Assembly: GCA_037833965.1 (NCBI GenBank)
Contig: AP031352.1
Coordinates: forward strand, 1,220,501 to 1,284,500
DNA: 64,000 nucleotides
Source: Marchantia polymorpha subsp. ruderalis
Lineage: Eukaryota > Streptophyta > Marchantiopsida > Marchantiales > Marchantiaceae
Reading direction: 5' to 3'
Shown here: positions 1-9,865 of the stretch, piece by piece
Layout of the letters: the number at the start of each line of letters is the position of its first letter
How positions within the stretch are numbered: the first letter of the stretch is position 1
Made by a program: the position numbers and the translations under genes
Notes under the pieces: model-generated
The model's input: only the letters and a program-made list of their open reading frames with translations
What the model was told of the DNA's origin: nothing
Databases searched by the model: none

Positions 1-640
1 AACGACATATCACGCCCAACAAAACGAGTTGCTAACAAGAATTTCTGATTTCTTGTTGATTTCTACGAGATATCCGCTATCGTCTTCATTCAGTATAAAA
101 AGAGACTTTGCGTTTGCACGTGTCTGCCCTTCCATATCCGTTGGATGCCAAAGCATATCGCCAGTCACAACGTCAACGATGCTGCTTCTGACGCTTAACG
201 TGATGTCTGCAGATCTGTTCTCGATATAAGGGCAATTTGTTTTAGCGTGCTTGACAGCTACATCAAAATATTTCAATTTCTCCTACGGTGCCAGTCCTTG
301 GTATTCAGCCCATCTAGATTTGTGGTTCAGGCGGAAATGCTGCGCATGATTGTTGGTTCAAAATGGAGTTCCTTCAAATGTCAAGGTCGTTGAGGACTTC
401 TTAGAAGATCCTTCGGAACCAAAACATACACAGAATTGGCAGCGGACAGCAACAACTTCGGAAGTTGTCGGGTCGCGGGCTATGACAGCCAGCCCATACT
501 GCATTGCGTGCTTTGGCTGGAACGGTGTTTTGCGAGCTGAAGCTTTGCAAGGACGCTTCGCAGCAGGCTCAGTGATGTCCATGAATGCAAGAGGGCAGTA
601 ATATACTGACCATTTATTGCCAGTAAATGATCAAGGGAAT
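1..640 (-). pseudogene. Broken BED/C2H2-like zinc-finger gene, cut by window edge
   Basis: One reading frame on the minus strand from an ATG at 582 down to the window edge gives a coherent protein interrupted by stops. The first part carries a Cys-x2-Cys pair (VRCQFC), and after a TGA near 358 the same frame continues with an H-x4-H pair (HFRLNH) followed by KSRWAEYQ, so the four metal ligands of a BED-like finger are present. A TAG follows near 285, then an 88-residue open stretch (KYFDVAVKHAKTNC) that ends in TGA at 10-12. The TGA codons fit CGA-to-TGA changes. The frame is open upstream of the ATG to a TGA near 648, so the true start is uncertain. From memory, similar zinc-finger repeats occur in repetitive families of oomycetes and some plants; that was not checked. 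Function unknown, probably a transposon-linked or repeat-family gene. Confidence 0.55.
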
Positions 641-899
641 GTCGTTGGGAAGTACAGAAATGTGTCACGGAGTTTCAAAATGAGCGAAGTAGAACCTAAA
701 TTTTCCAGTAAAAAACGGTATTTTTTGAAAATGAAATACGGAATATACAGATTCTATTTATAGATTTCCGTATTTAGAGAGGCTTGATGATTTGTCACAC
801 AACTCTGATTCATAATCAAAGTTGTTGATAAAAGTGTTTTAAATTTTTGTTTCTTTGGTTTCTTTGTGTGTTTGTGAGTTTTGATTACGTTGTGATACT
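641..899. other. Intergenic, no gene seen
   Basis: Between the zinc-finger pseudogene and the tail of the first transposon copy I see AT-rich sequence with no coding signal. The outer end of the transposon copy could not be fixed exactly, so this boundary is approximate. Confidence 0.4.
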
Positions 900-1162
900 C
901 AATTGCGGATGTGGAGATGACGAGGTTTGTAATAACCCACCAAAGGCTAAAACTGCAGTATGGTGGTAAAAAGATCGAACCCACAGGGACATAGGCAACA
1001 CACAGAGTAAAAGTGTCACGTTTAACAGACTTTTGTAGAGTTTGAATTCTCAGGCGACTATCACTCCCAGAAATACTGCAGTGCTCGACTCGGAGGCTCG
1101 ACTCGGAGGAGGATCTCGACTCGGAGGATGCTCGGAGGATGCACAGTACAGCGTAGTCACTC

Positions 1163-1164
<2 letters not shown>

Positions 1165-1193
<29 letters not shown>
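1165..1193. repeat. (CA)n microsatellite
   Basis: An uninterrupted run of about 14 CA dinucleotides lies in the tail of transposon copy 1, just beyond several copies of a CTCGACTCGGAGGA-type short repeat at about 1,085-1,140. A shorter CA run follows near 1,470. Confidence 0.9.
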
Positions 1194-1195
<2 letters not shown>

Positions 1196-1896
1196 GAAAC
1201 TGGCAAAAGCACAACTCGGAGGTCGGTCAGGACCTCCGCTTCGGATTTCAGGGGGAAAGTGTCTCAAAAGTTCACTCAGAGGTTCTGCAGGTAGTGACTC
1301 CCACTCCGGCTTTTACTGCCCTTCCGCCAGGAACTAGCGCAGGGTACCCGGACTGGACTTCCCACTTCGGAACGAAGCCTCTTCATACGCCGTGGACGTC
1401 ACCCTCGACTCACACCAAACGCAGGGAGTGTAGGCCCGACTGAGAACTTAACTGAGACACGATCCAGTAACACACACACACAACCTGAATTGCAAACCAA
1501 GGCTTACACGAAGTAAGAAAACTTCACTTTGGCATTCAGGGGAAACTTCCCGTAGGAGTACAATCAGGATATGTCACTCGAAGGAGTAAGGGGGAACTGT
1601 TCAAGTCTCTAACTCGCAACCGGCTCTGAGCATCAGAAATCACCCGCAGGTGCAGATCCGCACTACTCAAGTCTCTAACCGGGTACTAGCTCTGAACATT
1701 CAGCCGAAGGCCTTCAACTACAACATACGGTAACTTCGCTATGCTGCAGCTTCTCTACGTGGTGCCAGGACCAAAATGCACAAACACGCCAAGAAAGTGA
1801 GTTCCTGATCTGCACTTCCGAAACTGGAAGAGTCCCAAGGCAAAACGCCTTGATCTACTTTATACCCTCAAAGGTCCTAACTAACACTACGCTATC

Positions 1897-2290
1897 CTAT
1901 CTACTCCTCGCAACATCTGCGCGAAACCAAACTATACTACTGCACTCGGCGGATCCGGTGCTGCGCCTCCTGCGCGCCGGACTGCTCCGCTCGCTGTCTC
2001 TACATTGCTTGTCTTCCGACCGGCTGCGCAACCCCAGGCGTCGGAGGGCTGCAGTGACTTCCGACTCTAAGTGCGCCATAGTGTCGCGCGCACCCGACAA
2101 GAAGGTTTCTAATTTCCTCGCTACTCGCCGCCGACTCCGACTGTCACCCTCCGTCAATGCCGCCGCCCGAAGCTCGAACTCCCTGAGTGTGATCCTCTCT
2201 TGAGCTGCCACCTCCCAATGGGCGTATCCTTTTAGACAGTGAGTCACCCGCGTCGCCAACTCTTCTCGCGCCCGGCAGCTGCCTTCCACC
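1897..2290 (-). pseudogene. Out-of-frame C-terminal part of the transposon ORF
   Basis: At about 2,270-2,290 the coiled coil of the long ORF continues in a second minus-strand frame (REELATRVTHCLKGYAHWEV and onward to SGARDTMAHLESEV), while the first frame stops at 2,244. The decayed copy at 9,000-9,230 holds the matching stretch (RGYVDLE, then KVSSFISDLEETSENLGSKL), which shows that this part belongs to the ancestral protein. Copy 1 thus has one frameshift near its 3' end; a programmed shift or a small intron is possible but less likely. The open frame ends at 1,897. Confidence 0.6.
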
Positions 2291-4451
2291 TTGCTAGCTG
2301 CATTTCCGCTTCCGCACGCTGCGCCCTCAAATCCGAGCACTCGGATTGCAAGTTGCGCAACAACTCCTCATCCTCCTTGCGGGCTCTTTGACTTTCTTCT
2401 AAGGCGCGCGTCTGGCGCGCAAGCTCTGCTGCTAGGATGCGGTTTTGTCTCCGCTCTTCCTGCAATTCTGACTCAATCTTTGCCCGCATTAGCTCGGCCT
2501 CCGCCTGGCTTTTCGTCGCCGCATCCTCCCTCTGCTGCTGCAAGGCTTGGTATAGCTTCTGTGTGACCGCCAGGTGTTGTCGGAGGGCGGTGTTCCTTTC
2601 CACATATACTTGGCACCTAGAGGCCCAAGTGGCCACCTTGCTCCTCGTCCTGCGCTTGACAGTCTCCACATAAGACTGCGGTTTTCCAGTACCCGAGTAC
2701 TTGGATGTCTTGCGATCCAGATATCGCAAGAGAGGGAGTATCTGCTCGCACAACACCCCTGTTGGCGTTTTCTGCACAGAATCCGCTTCCTGCTCTTCCG
2801 AGCTCGTCTCATCCTCCGTTTCGAGGATTTCAGTCGCCACCGAATCTCTTGGCGACTCCCTGGAACTGTGGCGCGCAGCAGCTTCCGCTGCGACTGCCGC
2901 TCCACTGCCTGCTAAAATATCCAGGGCAGTGGGGGATCCCACTGCTTGAGCCCCTGTTCCGGCTCGATCTTCGGTTTCCGAAGGGGTCGACGCCGCAGTG
3001 ACTTCTGTCACCCTTGCACCGCCCGTTTCTACTGCCTGCCCTTCCTGCGCAATCTGCGCGGAAGGTGTCTTCGCTGAAGGTGCGTTCGCCGAAGGCGTCC
3101 GCACACTGGTCGCCGGCCCTGTCCGTCTCGCAGTCGGCGAATCCGGCCGACTCTCTGTTGACCGACTCGCAGTCGGCCGACTAGCAGTTGTCCGACTGGG
3201 AGTCGGATACACCCTGCGCGTCTTTACTCCACTTGGCCTGCTTGCTGGCGGCGTTTTCCCAGAAGTGCCTTCCGCCGAAGACGACTTTCTGAGGGTTGTT
3301 GGCTCGTCAGCCAAACTCTCTTCTGCTTCTGGCCGGCTGTCCGGTTCAACGCGCCGCTCAGTTGGCCTTCCTTCCGCTTGTCGACCTTCAGTCGCCCGAC
3401 TCGTAGTCGGCCGACTGTCAATCCGTCCATCTCCTTCCGAAGGCATTGGTGCCTTCTGCGCAGAGGTATTTGTCGACTTCCCTAGAATCTGCGCAATTAT
3501 CTCCTCCTGCGTGGGATTCCGCCGGACCGGAGTACGCCCGGTCTCCTCAATACTTGTTGGCATTTTGCGTGCCCTCTGTTTTGGTCGACTGTGAGGTTCG
3601 TGGGTGGGCCGACTACGAGTTGGCGCAGCTGGCACTTCCGGCTGCCTGTCCTCAGGTCTCTCCTCCCACTTCCACTTTCGCGGAATGCGCTCACTTCGAC
3701 GTTCTTCTGCTGCTCTTGCTGGGGCCGGAGCCGGAGGCGGACTGGCAGGTTCCTCGTCCGGATCCGTGTCTACTTCGGCCTCCCGTGAGTATCTACCTGG
3801 ATAGCTCCGGGTCAGCAGCGGAAACCGTGTCCGCTCTGAATTGGTCAAACATCCCATCGCCCGATAAAACACAATCAGGTAAGGCGAAAGATGGTTGAGG
3901 GTTCCTCCTTTCTCTTCTTGCGCATGTTGGCGCGTCACCTTCCACAGGAGCCGTGCCCAATGCACTGGAGCTCCTGACAACACTAGCTCCACAAATCCTA
4001 CCTGCCAACCATGCATGTAAGCGGTCTTGGTCGGCTGCAATATCTGCAACAATGCAGTCGCGACATTTCTACGCAATCGATCTTTGTAATCCCGCGTCCG
4101 GAAGCCGTTCTTGGGATGCTTGGCAACTTTGAAAAGCTCATTGTAGGAGATTTCTTCCTCCTGGGACACCTTCACGCTATCGGCCTCGAAGAGGAGATAC
4201 CCTTCCTCGCCGGCACACCTGCCCAACACCTGCGCCCAGTCACAAATGTCCCATCTTTCTGGATGTGGACGGAATCCGCATGAGGGCTTGTGTCTCTCCT
4301 GCAGATACTCGCGCACCATCTCCGGACATGTGCAGTTCCACCCCCATAGAAGGAAATCGAGCTTCAGCCCCAGCAGCACATCTTGAAATGCGCGTAGACC
4401 AATCTGCGGCACCCTGAGGGGAGACACTCGCAGCTGGGGAACCTTTGACAT
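2244..4451 (-). CDS. Transposon ORF: mobile-domain-like, coiled-coil protein
   Basis: Starts at the first in-frame ATG (MSKVPQLRVSPLRVPQ); the frame is open upstream to 4,739 but without an ATG. It codes for 735 residues. Residues 1 to about 230 form a folded-looking region with KLDFLLWGWN, a Cys/Trp-rich patch (ERWDICDW) and LLQILQPTKTAYMHGWQVGF, ending in FYRAMGCLTNSE; this loosely resembles plant mobile or transposon-protein domains, an inference without a profile search. A long Ser/Arg/Pro/Thr-rich linker with repeated SRPT and SRST units follows. The C-terminal part has LLRYLDRKTSKY and a long heptad-like coiled coil rich in Gln, Glu and Arg. A decayed copy of the same protein lies at 6,955-9,338 on the plus strand. 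No catalytic motif of RT, integrase or transposase was seen. Function unknown, perhaps a Gag-like or DNA-binding accessory protein. Confidence 0.7.
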   Translation of the reverse strand: MSKVPQLRVSPLRVPQIGLRAFQDVLLGLKLDFLLWGWNCTCPEMVREYLQERHKPSCGFRPHPERWDICDWAQVLGRCAGEEGYLLFEADSVKVSQEEEISYNELFKVAKHPKNGFRTRDYKDRLRRNVATALLQILQPTKTAYMHGWQVGFVELVLSGAPVHWARLLWKVTRQHAQEEKGGTLNHLSPYLIVFYRAMGCLTNSERTRFPLLTRSYPGRYSREAEVDTDPDEEPASPPPAPAPARAAEERRSERIPRKWKWEERPEDRQPEVPAAPTRSRPTHEPHSRPKQRARKMPTSIEETGRTPVRRNPTQEEIIAQILGKSTNTSAQKAPMPSEGDGRIDSRPTTSRATEGRQAEGRPTERRVEPDSRPEAEESLADEPTTLRKSSSAEGTSGKTPPASRPSGVKTRRVYPTPSRTTASRPTASRSTESRPDSPTARRTGPATSVRTPSANAPSAKTPSAQIAQEGQAVETGGARVTEVTAASTPSETEDRAGTGAQAVGSPTALDILAGSGAAVAAEAAARHSSRESPRDSVATEILETEDETSSEEQEADSVQKTPTGVLCEQILPLLRYLDRKTSKYSGTGKPQSYVETVKRRTRSKVATWASRCQVYVERNTALRQHLAVTQKLYQALQQQREDAATKSQAEAELMRAKIESELQEERRQNRILAAELARQTRALEESQRARKEDEELLRNLQSECSDLRAQRAEAEMQLARWKAAAGREKSWRRG

Positions 4452-5430
4452 TGCGTCACCTGCACACACAAACGTTCTCCCTTTCGCTCGCTCTCTCACA
4501 ATCGCCACTGCGCGTCGGCCGCTCAAGCACTGACTACTCACTCTCTCTTCGCTCACGCTCAAGTTCGCTACTCGCAATTCTCTCCAAGGTCTGTCAAGAT
4601 CCTTGCGCAACTCGTCTCCGCACTCTCTCCTCTCACTGCAGGTCTCTCCGCCCTTGCGCGTAATCTTGGAAGCTAGAACTCGCAGAATCAAGAATGAGAG
4701 AATGAGACTTGAGAGCAGTCTTTTCTTCTCCGAATTCAAGAACGTCCAACGTTCTTACTGGTTACAACGTACGCAGCCGGCTATACGGCCTAACGGTTCG
4801 CCCTTTGCATGCGCGAATTCACGTCTCCGCACTGCGCGCATTCGCATGCGTGAATGTTGAATTCTCCCGCCGCCGCCGTCTTCCGGACTCGAGTCCGCCG
4901 CCGTGTATACGTCGGCTATGTTGTGTTTCCCTAACCCGTCCATCACCGGAGGCGCGTCGCCGCTGACGTGTTCCTTATCCGTCGGCGCCTTGCTGGAGGC
5001 GCACAACCAGTCGGCGCGAATTACGCCGGCGCGTATTCGTACCGCTTATTTTGTCCTTTATGCCTCGTCCATTGCTGACGGCGCATATCCCGCCGGCACA
5101 AATCATACCAGCGCATCCGGCTATCAGCGCCACGTCGGAGGCGTACATCCAGTCGGCGCGTTTCTTCCGTTGCGCAGCCGCCAAAGGCGCTTCCGACTCC
5201 AAGTTGATTTCCTCCCATGAGCGCGTGCTTCCGCCGAAGGCGCATCGCCGAGGGCGTACGGGAGTCCTTTCCGGCTGTGAACCCTAGCGCGAACGGCGCA
5301 TGTCCGGCTACGAGTTTTCCGACGCTCATAACTTCTCCGTCCCTGATCCATCTCCGACGCTCTTGGGCTCGTTAGAACAAGCGTCCCGAGCTCTTTCTAA
5401 TGCAACTTCAACCAACTGGATCTACCGTGT
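4452..5430 (-). other. GC-rich leader of transposon copy 1
   Basis: This stretch holds no gene. It is rich in CGCCGAAGGCG and CGGCGCG motifs. At 5,430-5,320 it holds, on the minus strand, the leader segment AAAGAGCTCGGGACGCTTGT with ACGAGCCCAAGA and AAGTTATGAGCGTCGG. Versions of that segment recur on the plus strand at 6,606-6,690, three times at 40,571-41,290, and at 45,611-45,740, which fixes it as a family leader. Confidence 0.6.
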
Positions 5431-6547
5431 ATTCCGATTGTTATGAAGGTTTTCTCTTTCCGCGCTAGCGGCGCATCGCCGAAGGCGCTCTCATGGTCGG
5501 AAGCCTTCAGAGGTCCGGGCCGTTCTTCTGACGTCTTTAGCAAAACCTCCTCCTGAGGTGTCTGCGCCGGAAGCGTAGCTTCCTTAAACGCTGGAAGCGC
5601 GTGAGTAGAGACACCTCAGAAAAGGAGCTTTTGCCGAAGGCGCCGAAGACATTGGCGTTGGTACATCCGACTACGCGATTCTTCGTGACCTCGTGACGAT
5701 CTCATCAATCCACTCTATTTAACGTACCCTTTTCTAACTACAAACACTGCTTCGGTACTAGTTTTCTAAAATTGTTTAAATTCTGCAAAAAAAACAAAAA
5801 GTGTGTTACTACAAGGTTGAATCGATTTGCGTTGAAGAAGAGTATGTCGAACACGAAGTCCATCAAGATCACAAGAGTGAAAGTGATTTAGATAATCAAG
5901 ATGTTGTGTAAAGACAAAATTGATGATGTGGTTTTAACAAACTATGTGGACGTTTAGTATTATGAAGAGAGAACGATCGTAACAAGAATTGAACAATGTC
6001 TTGGATGCTGGCAAAAATCCATGAAATTGATTGAAAACTAGATTAAGTCAAAGAGAATGTGATCGTTTTCCAGGTATCATTGTATTTTGATGAAAAATAT
6101 AAAAATATCAACATTTGCTCCTCCCAAAAGAATTCTAGCGAAACAAGATTGCATGAAAAAATATGTTAAGGCAGAAAAAAATATTAGAGATAAATGGACA
6201 CGATGTTTGATGAGAAATATGACAAGTTTATGTTTCGTTGAACTCCTTCCAAAATTTTAATTGCCACTCTTTTTATTTTTCACATGAACTTTGTGGTAAC
6301 GTAGTGGTTCAATTCTTTTTGAAAAGATGAAGTTTGAAGAGTAGAAGAATAGAAATTAACACTTTTAGTATGAGAATAATCAGAAGTAGATTAAATAAAG
6401 GATTATGGAGGAGATGACTAGTTAGAAATAGTTGGAATCCATGTTAGATACACCTTTGCTGAAGTTAGTGTTTTTACTTGCGGTCAATAAAGTCAAATTA
6501 GCTGGGTTATGATCTACAAGAGTAGATAGCTCACGACTTTGTAAGTT
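5431..6547. other. Spacer between head-to-head transposon copies
   Basis: No gene seen. The GC-richer half (to about 5,720) has more GCCGAAGGC motifs and an inverted repeat with 11-bp arms (CTGAGGTGTCT at 5,553-5,563, complement at 5,609-5,619) enclosing three GGAAGC or GCTTCC words. From 5,720 the sequence becomes AT-rich and featureless. Confidence 0.5.
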
Positions 6548-6606
6548 AGTGGCGACTTAACTATGAAAGTATCTAGATAAGATACTTTCTAAGTTAAGTC
6601 GCCACT
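6548..6606. repeat. Near-perfect 59-nt palindrome
   Basis: Arms of 27 nt (6,548-6,574 and 6,580-6,606) match with two mismatches around a 5-nt loop AGATA. The outer part reads AGTGGCGACTTAACT and its complement. It sits immediately upstream of the leader of transposon copy 2. Confidence 0.9.
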
Positions 6607-9600
6607 ATCTGAACTCCTGAAACGGATAAGGAGTCATCAAGTTATGAGTGTAGGAAGTGACGGGTATGGATAGAAGGAAGACAAAGGAGGCACTTCGGAC
6701 TTCGAACTTTGGCTTTGACACCTTCGGCTTTATAGCAAAAGGCCCTTTGGCTTAGGAAAAGGCGGCGTCGACAAGAAGTAACTTCGGCCTTTGTACAATC
6801 AATTTGCACAAGTTCACGAAACGTTTAGGATATCAAGAAACAATAGCAAAAACGAGAGTTCGCGCTGACGTTTTGGGAGAGTTCATTTTCAAATTGAGAG
6901 CTCAGTGAGGATCCTAAGTGAGTATTTGAGAACGCAATGATGGTGCGAGTTTCATAACTTTGATTGAATGCATTGAGAGTTCCGGAGTTCGGATTGAGAG
7001 CATTTCGCAATGAGCTGATAGCTACCAAGTTTGATTTCTTGCTGTGGAGTTGGAATTGAGTTTTCGCGGTGATTGTGAAGGACTGGTATGAGAATTGTGC
7101 GCCAAAGGGCAATAAAATTTGTGTTAATCCTGACAGTTGAACGATTGAGCAATGAGCTCAAGTCTTGAGGTTGTGTGCAGGCTAGGCAAGCAATTTACTC
7201 TATGATCATCAAAGTGTGAAGGTGACACAGCGAGAAGAAAAGATATTTGCAGAGTTGTTCAAGTCACCTCGATCGATCAAGAATGAATGGCAGACAACGG
7301 ATTAACATGACCCGCTGAGACTCAATGTGGAAGTGTCATTGATGCAGATTTTGAGGCCTTCGCAGATGACGTACATGGCGTCTTTGCAAGTAGGATTTGT
7401 GGAGCGCGTGGTGACAGTGGGCTCGGATCTTGTAAAGTGTTAACGACGAGAATGTCAAAGACAGGTTTGAGGGATCATTGATTCATATATCCCTGTTCTT
7501 CATCAATTTCTATCGAGGTATGGGATTGTTGACGGAGGATTAAAATCAAAAATTCCCGCTCGAGAGAGAAATTGTTGGATAAGAGTAAGAAGGAGCTATG
7601 GGAGGAAACAAAGTTGTCAGTAACATGATGAGATTGAAACTGCGGAGCCTTCGACCGAAATTGACATGTCCGATGACGTTGTTGAGGAACGACCTGTGAA
7701 GAGGCGAAGAAGATTGTAGACGCCTTCGGCTTCGCAAGTTGTTGGTCGACGTAGCGGATTGCGGACGAAAAGACCAGCACCTGCGAGGATGACGATGACG
7801 AATACTCATGCTCGCAATAAGGTGAAGACACGACGCAAACAAAAGTAAGTAGTGGACAGTGCAGAATGCAGCGAGTCAATGATGCAAACTCAATTGTCTT
7901 CAGATAATTGGACTGTAGTGAGAGTGCAGATTGCAGGAACGGAAGACGAATGGCCTTTGATAGAAGATCTTTGGACTTTGAAGTGGCGATCTTTGGATGT
8001 GCCTATGGAGAAGTCGTTGACGTAAGACGAAGAGGGAGAAGATGGGACCGAGACGTAGACTTCGGATCAACGCCTTCGGCTTTCGAGTCAACCAACAGTG
8101 ACTTCGGGCAAAGATCTTCGACCTTTGGGCGAAACATCTTTGGACGTGCACAAGGATTTTGAGAATTTGGCGGAGGTTTCTCCTTCGGGCGAAGAATCTT
8201 CGGAGCAGTTTGCGGCAGAAGTTGGTAAGACGGTTCCGGAGCAACCGACGTTGACTTCGTGTCAAAAATCTTCCGAGACAGTTGAATTCGTTCATGGCGA
8301 AGGGCCTTGAGCCTGCGACCCAAAGTTGTCAGAGTTTAGTTCGTTGGATCTTTTGAATGATAGGATAGTTTCGTTAGTAAGATACTTAGATAGGAAGCAA
8401 GTGAAGTACTTGGTGTCAACGTTTTTGGCGGTATTCTATGTGGAGCTAGTGCGCAGACAGACAAATGCGAAGGTGGCAGCAACTACCGGGATGACAAAAT
8501 GAGTTTCAAGCTTAACTTCCGAGTGTGCGACCATGATAGTTGTCTTGCAGGAGTGAGAACATCAACTTTGTGCGAAGTAGTTGGAGTGCGAATGACTTTG
8601 GCAAGAGTTAGTTGCTGAGAGGAGCCTTCGTACAAAAGTAATTTGAGTGCAAGGGTCTTCAGAGTGAAGTCTGTGCAATTCAGAAGGCGAAGGAAGAACT
8701 TTGAGAAGGATTGGAGGAGTCTCGAGCAATGTTTTTGAGAGAATTTCAGTGTGCGGAGGAGCTGACAGCAAATCTGGCGGCATAGGAGTAGTTTGTGGTT
8801 GCCAAATTAGCTCGTTGAGAGAATTGATTAGCTATTAGGGAGGCTGCCAATTCTTCGAAGATGGAGCACGGAACAGAGTTGGATGCAAATTGTAGCATGT
8901 GGCGATCTCAACTATCGGAAGTTAAGGAGCAGTTGGTCGCGGCTCAGGCAAAATTGGTGGAGATAGAGGCGACCATCAGACATTTTGGAATAGCAGACAG
9001 ATGTTGGTTTGCGAGATAGAGTATACCGATGTCTTTGCGGTTATGTGGATTTGGAATTCCAAACCAGAAAGTGAATGAAATTAGATTCGTTGGAGCATAG
9101 ATTGAAAGTATTGAAAGCTAGCAAGGTTGTATGACATCGACAATTAGGTAAAAAAGTTAGTTCTTTCATATCTGATTTGGAAGAGACTAGTGAGAATTTA
9201 GGATCAAAGCTCACAACAGTTTTGCGTAGTATAGGATTACACATGAACTTTGCAGATGTGGCAACTGCTTTGTTCATGGACGTCGCACCTTATGGAGGCT
9301 TGCAGCTTGCGGGTGATGCCTACGGGTGTTCGTTGTGAATAAAATGGTCAAAGGATTTGACTTGGGGGGCTTTTTCATTAGTCAGTAATCAGTCTTAAAT
9401 CTGCATTCCTCCGCACGTTCGTGAGTTGTGCGTTTTATCATAGTGCGAGAGTTGCTTCGGTTTGTCGAAGATACCGCATCTAAAGTAGAGTAGCCATCGC
9501 AAGTATTCTAAGTGGTGCATAGTGTAGCTCAGGATTTAAGCAAACATGTAGATTGATTGCTCAGTGTAGCAGGCTGATCGTAATCTTGGAAAGTTTCCAC

Positions 9601-9865
9601 CCTTAATATCAAGTGCAGATTCGCTTGCGATTTCTATGTTGTTGGATGTATTTCAGGAATTTGATGTGATTACACCTTGCATTTGTATCGTCTTTGAATT
9701 AACACTTCTAAATGCTTCTGGGAGTAACATGTGCCTAAGAAGTAAAACTCGTCAGTAGAATGTTAAAAGTGACATTATTTGTATCTCCAGTATTGTTTTT
9801 GTCCTAGTGGAATCGGATCTATATCATTATGCTCCATTCTGGTATATATCTATTATTACAATCTT
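6607..9865 (+). mobile_element. Transposon-like element copy 2, decayed
   Basis: Same family as the copy at 900-5,430 but on the plus strand: a leader (GAAACGGATAAGGAGTCATC, then ACGGGTATGGATAGAAGG), decayed coding sequence (about 6,955-9,338), then a tail at about 9,350-9,865. The tail begins with TTGGGGGGCTTTTTC, holds TTGTCGAAGATACCGCAT and CTTCTGGGAGTAACATG, and ends near ATTATGCTCCATTCTGGTAT. All of these have counterparts in the tail at 46,200-46,735. No LTR pair is seen. The left end is approximate and may lie at or inside the palindrome. Confidence 0.6.
6955..9338 (+). pseudogene. Decayed copy of the transposon ORF
   Basis: Fragments in shifting plus-strand frames align in order with the long ORF at 2,244-4,451. 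They are VPEFGLRAF and KFDFLLWSWN (about 6,970-7,070), LMQILRPSQMTYMASLQVGF then FVERV (about 7,335-7,405), NFYRGMGLLT (about 7,505-7,535), IVSLVRYLDRKQVKY then VELVRRQTNAKVA (about 8,355-8,480), and coiled-coil remains to about 9,235. The linker region keeps its composition bias but not its reading frame. Multiple stops and frameshifts show that it is dead. The alignment defines which parts of the family protein are conserved: the N-terminal domain, the RYLDRK motif and the coiled coil. Confidence 0.65.

Larger units (their letters stand above)
900..5430 (-). mobile_element. Transposon-like element copy 1 (single long ORF, no RT)
   Basis: Read on the minus strand this is a leader (about 5,430-4,452), a long ORF (4,451-2,244, continuing in another frame to about 1,897) and a tail (about 1,870-900). 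The tail holds CTGCAGTATTTCTGGGAGTG, a GTTAAACGTGACA-like segment and GTCCCTGTGGGTTCGATC, all of which recur in the same order in the copies ending near 9,865 and 46,735. The GTCCCTGTGG-TTCGA motif is, from memory, common near the ends of plant LTRs, so the tail may be LTR-derived. No matching repeat is seen at the 5' side, and no reverse transcriptase, integrase or RNase H is seen. It is therefore non-autonomous or of an unusual class. The ends are approximate. Confidence 0.6.

Noticed and set aside
975..995. GATCGAACCCACAGGGAC looks like a tRNA T-arm (B box)
   Set aside because: No acceptor or anticodon stem around it, and the same segment recurs in the tails of the other transposon copies; it is the LTR-like GTCCCTGTGGGTTCGATC motif.
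2998..3594. 198-codon plus-strand open frame
   Set aside because: It is the antisense shadow of the Ser/Arg/Pro-rich linker of the minus-strand transposon ORF.
6607..9865. Copies 1 and 2 as the two arms of one element with LTRs
   Set aside because: Leader and tail do not repeat at both ends of either copy, and the orientation is divergent; they are two separate insertions.
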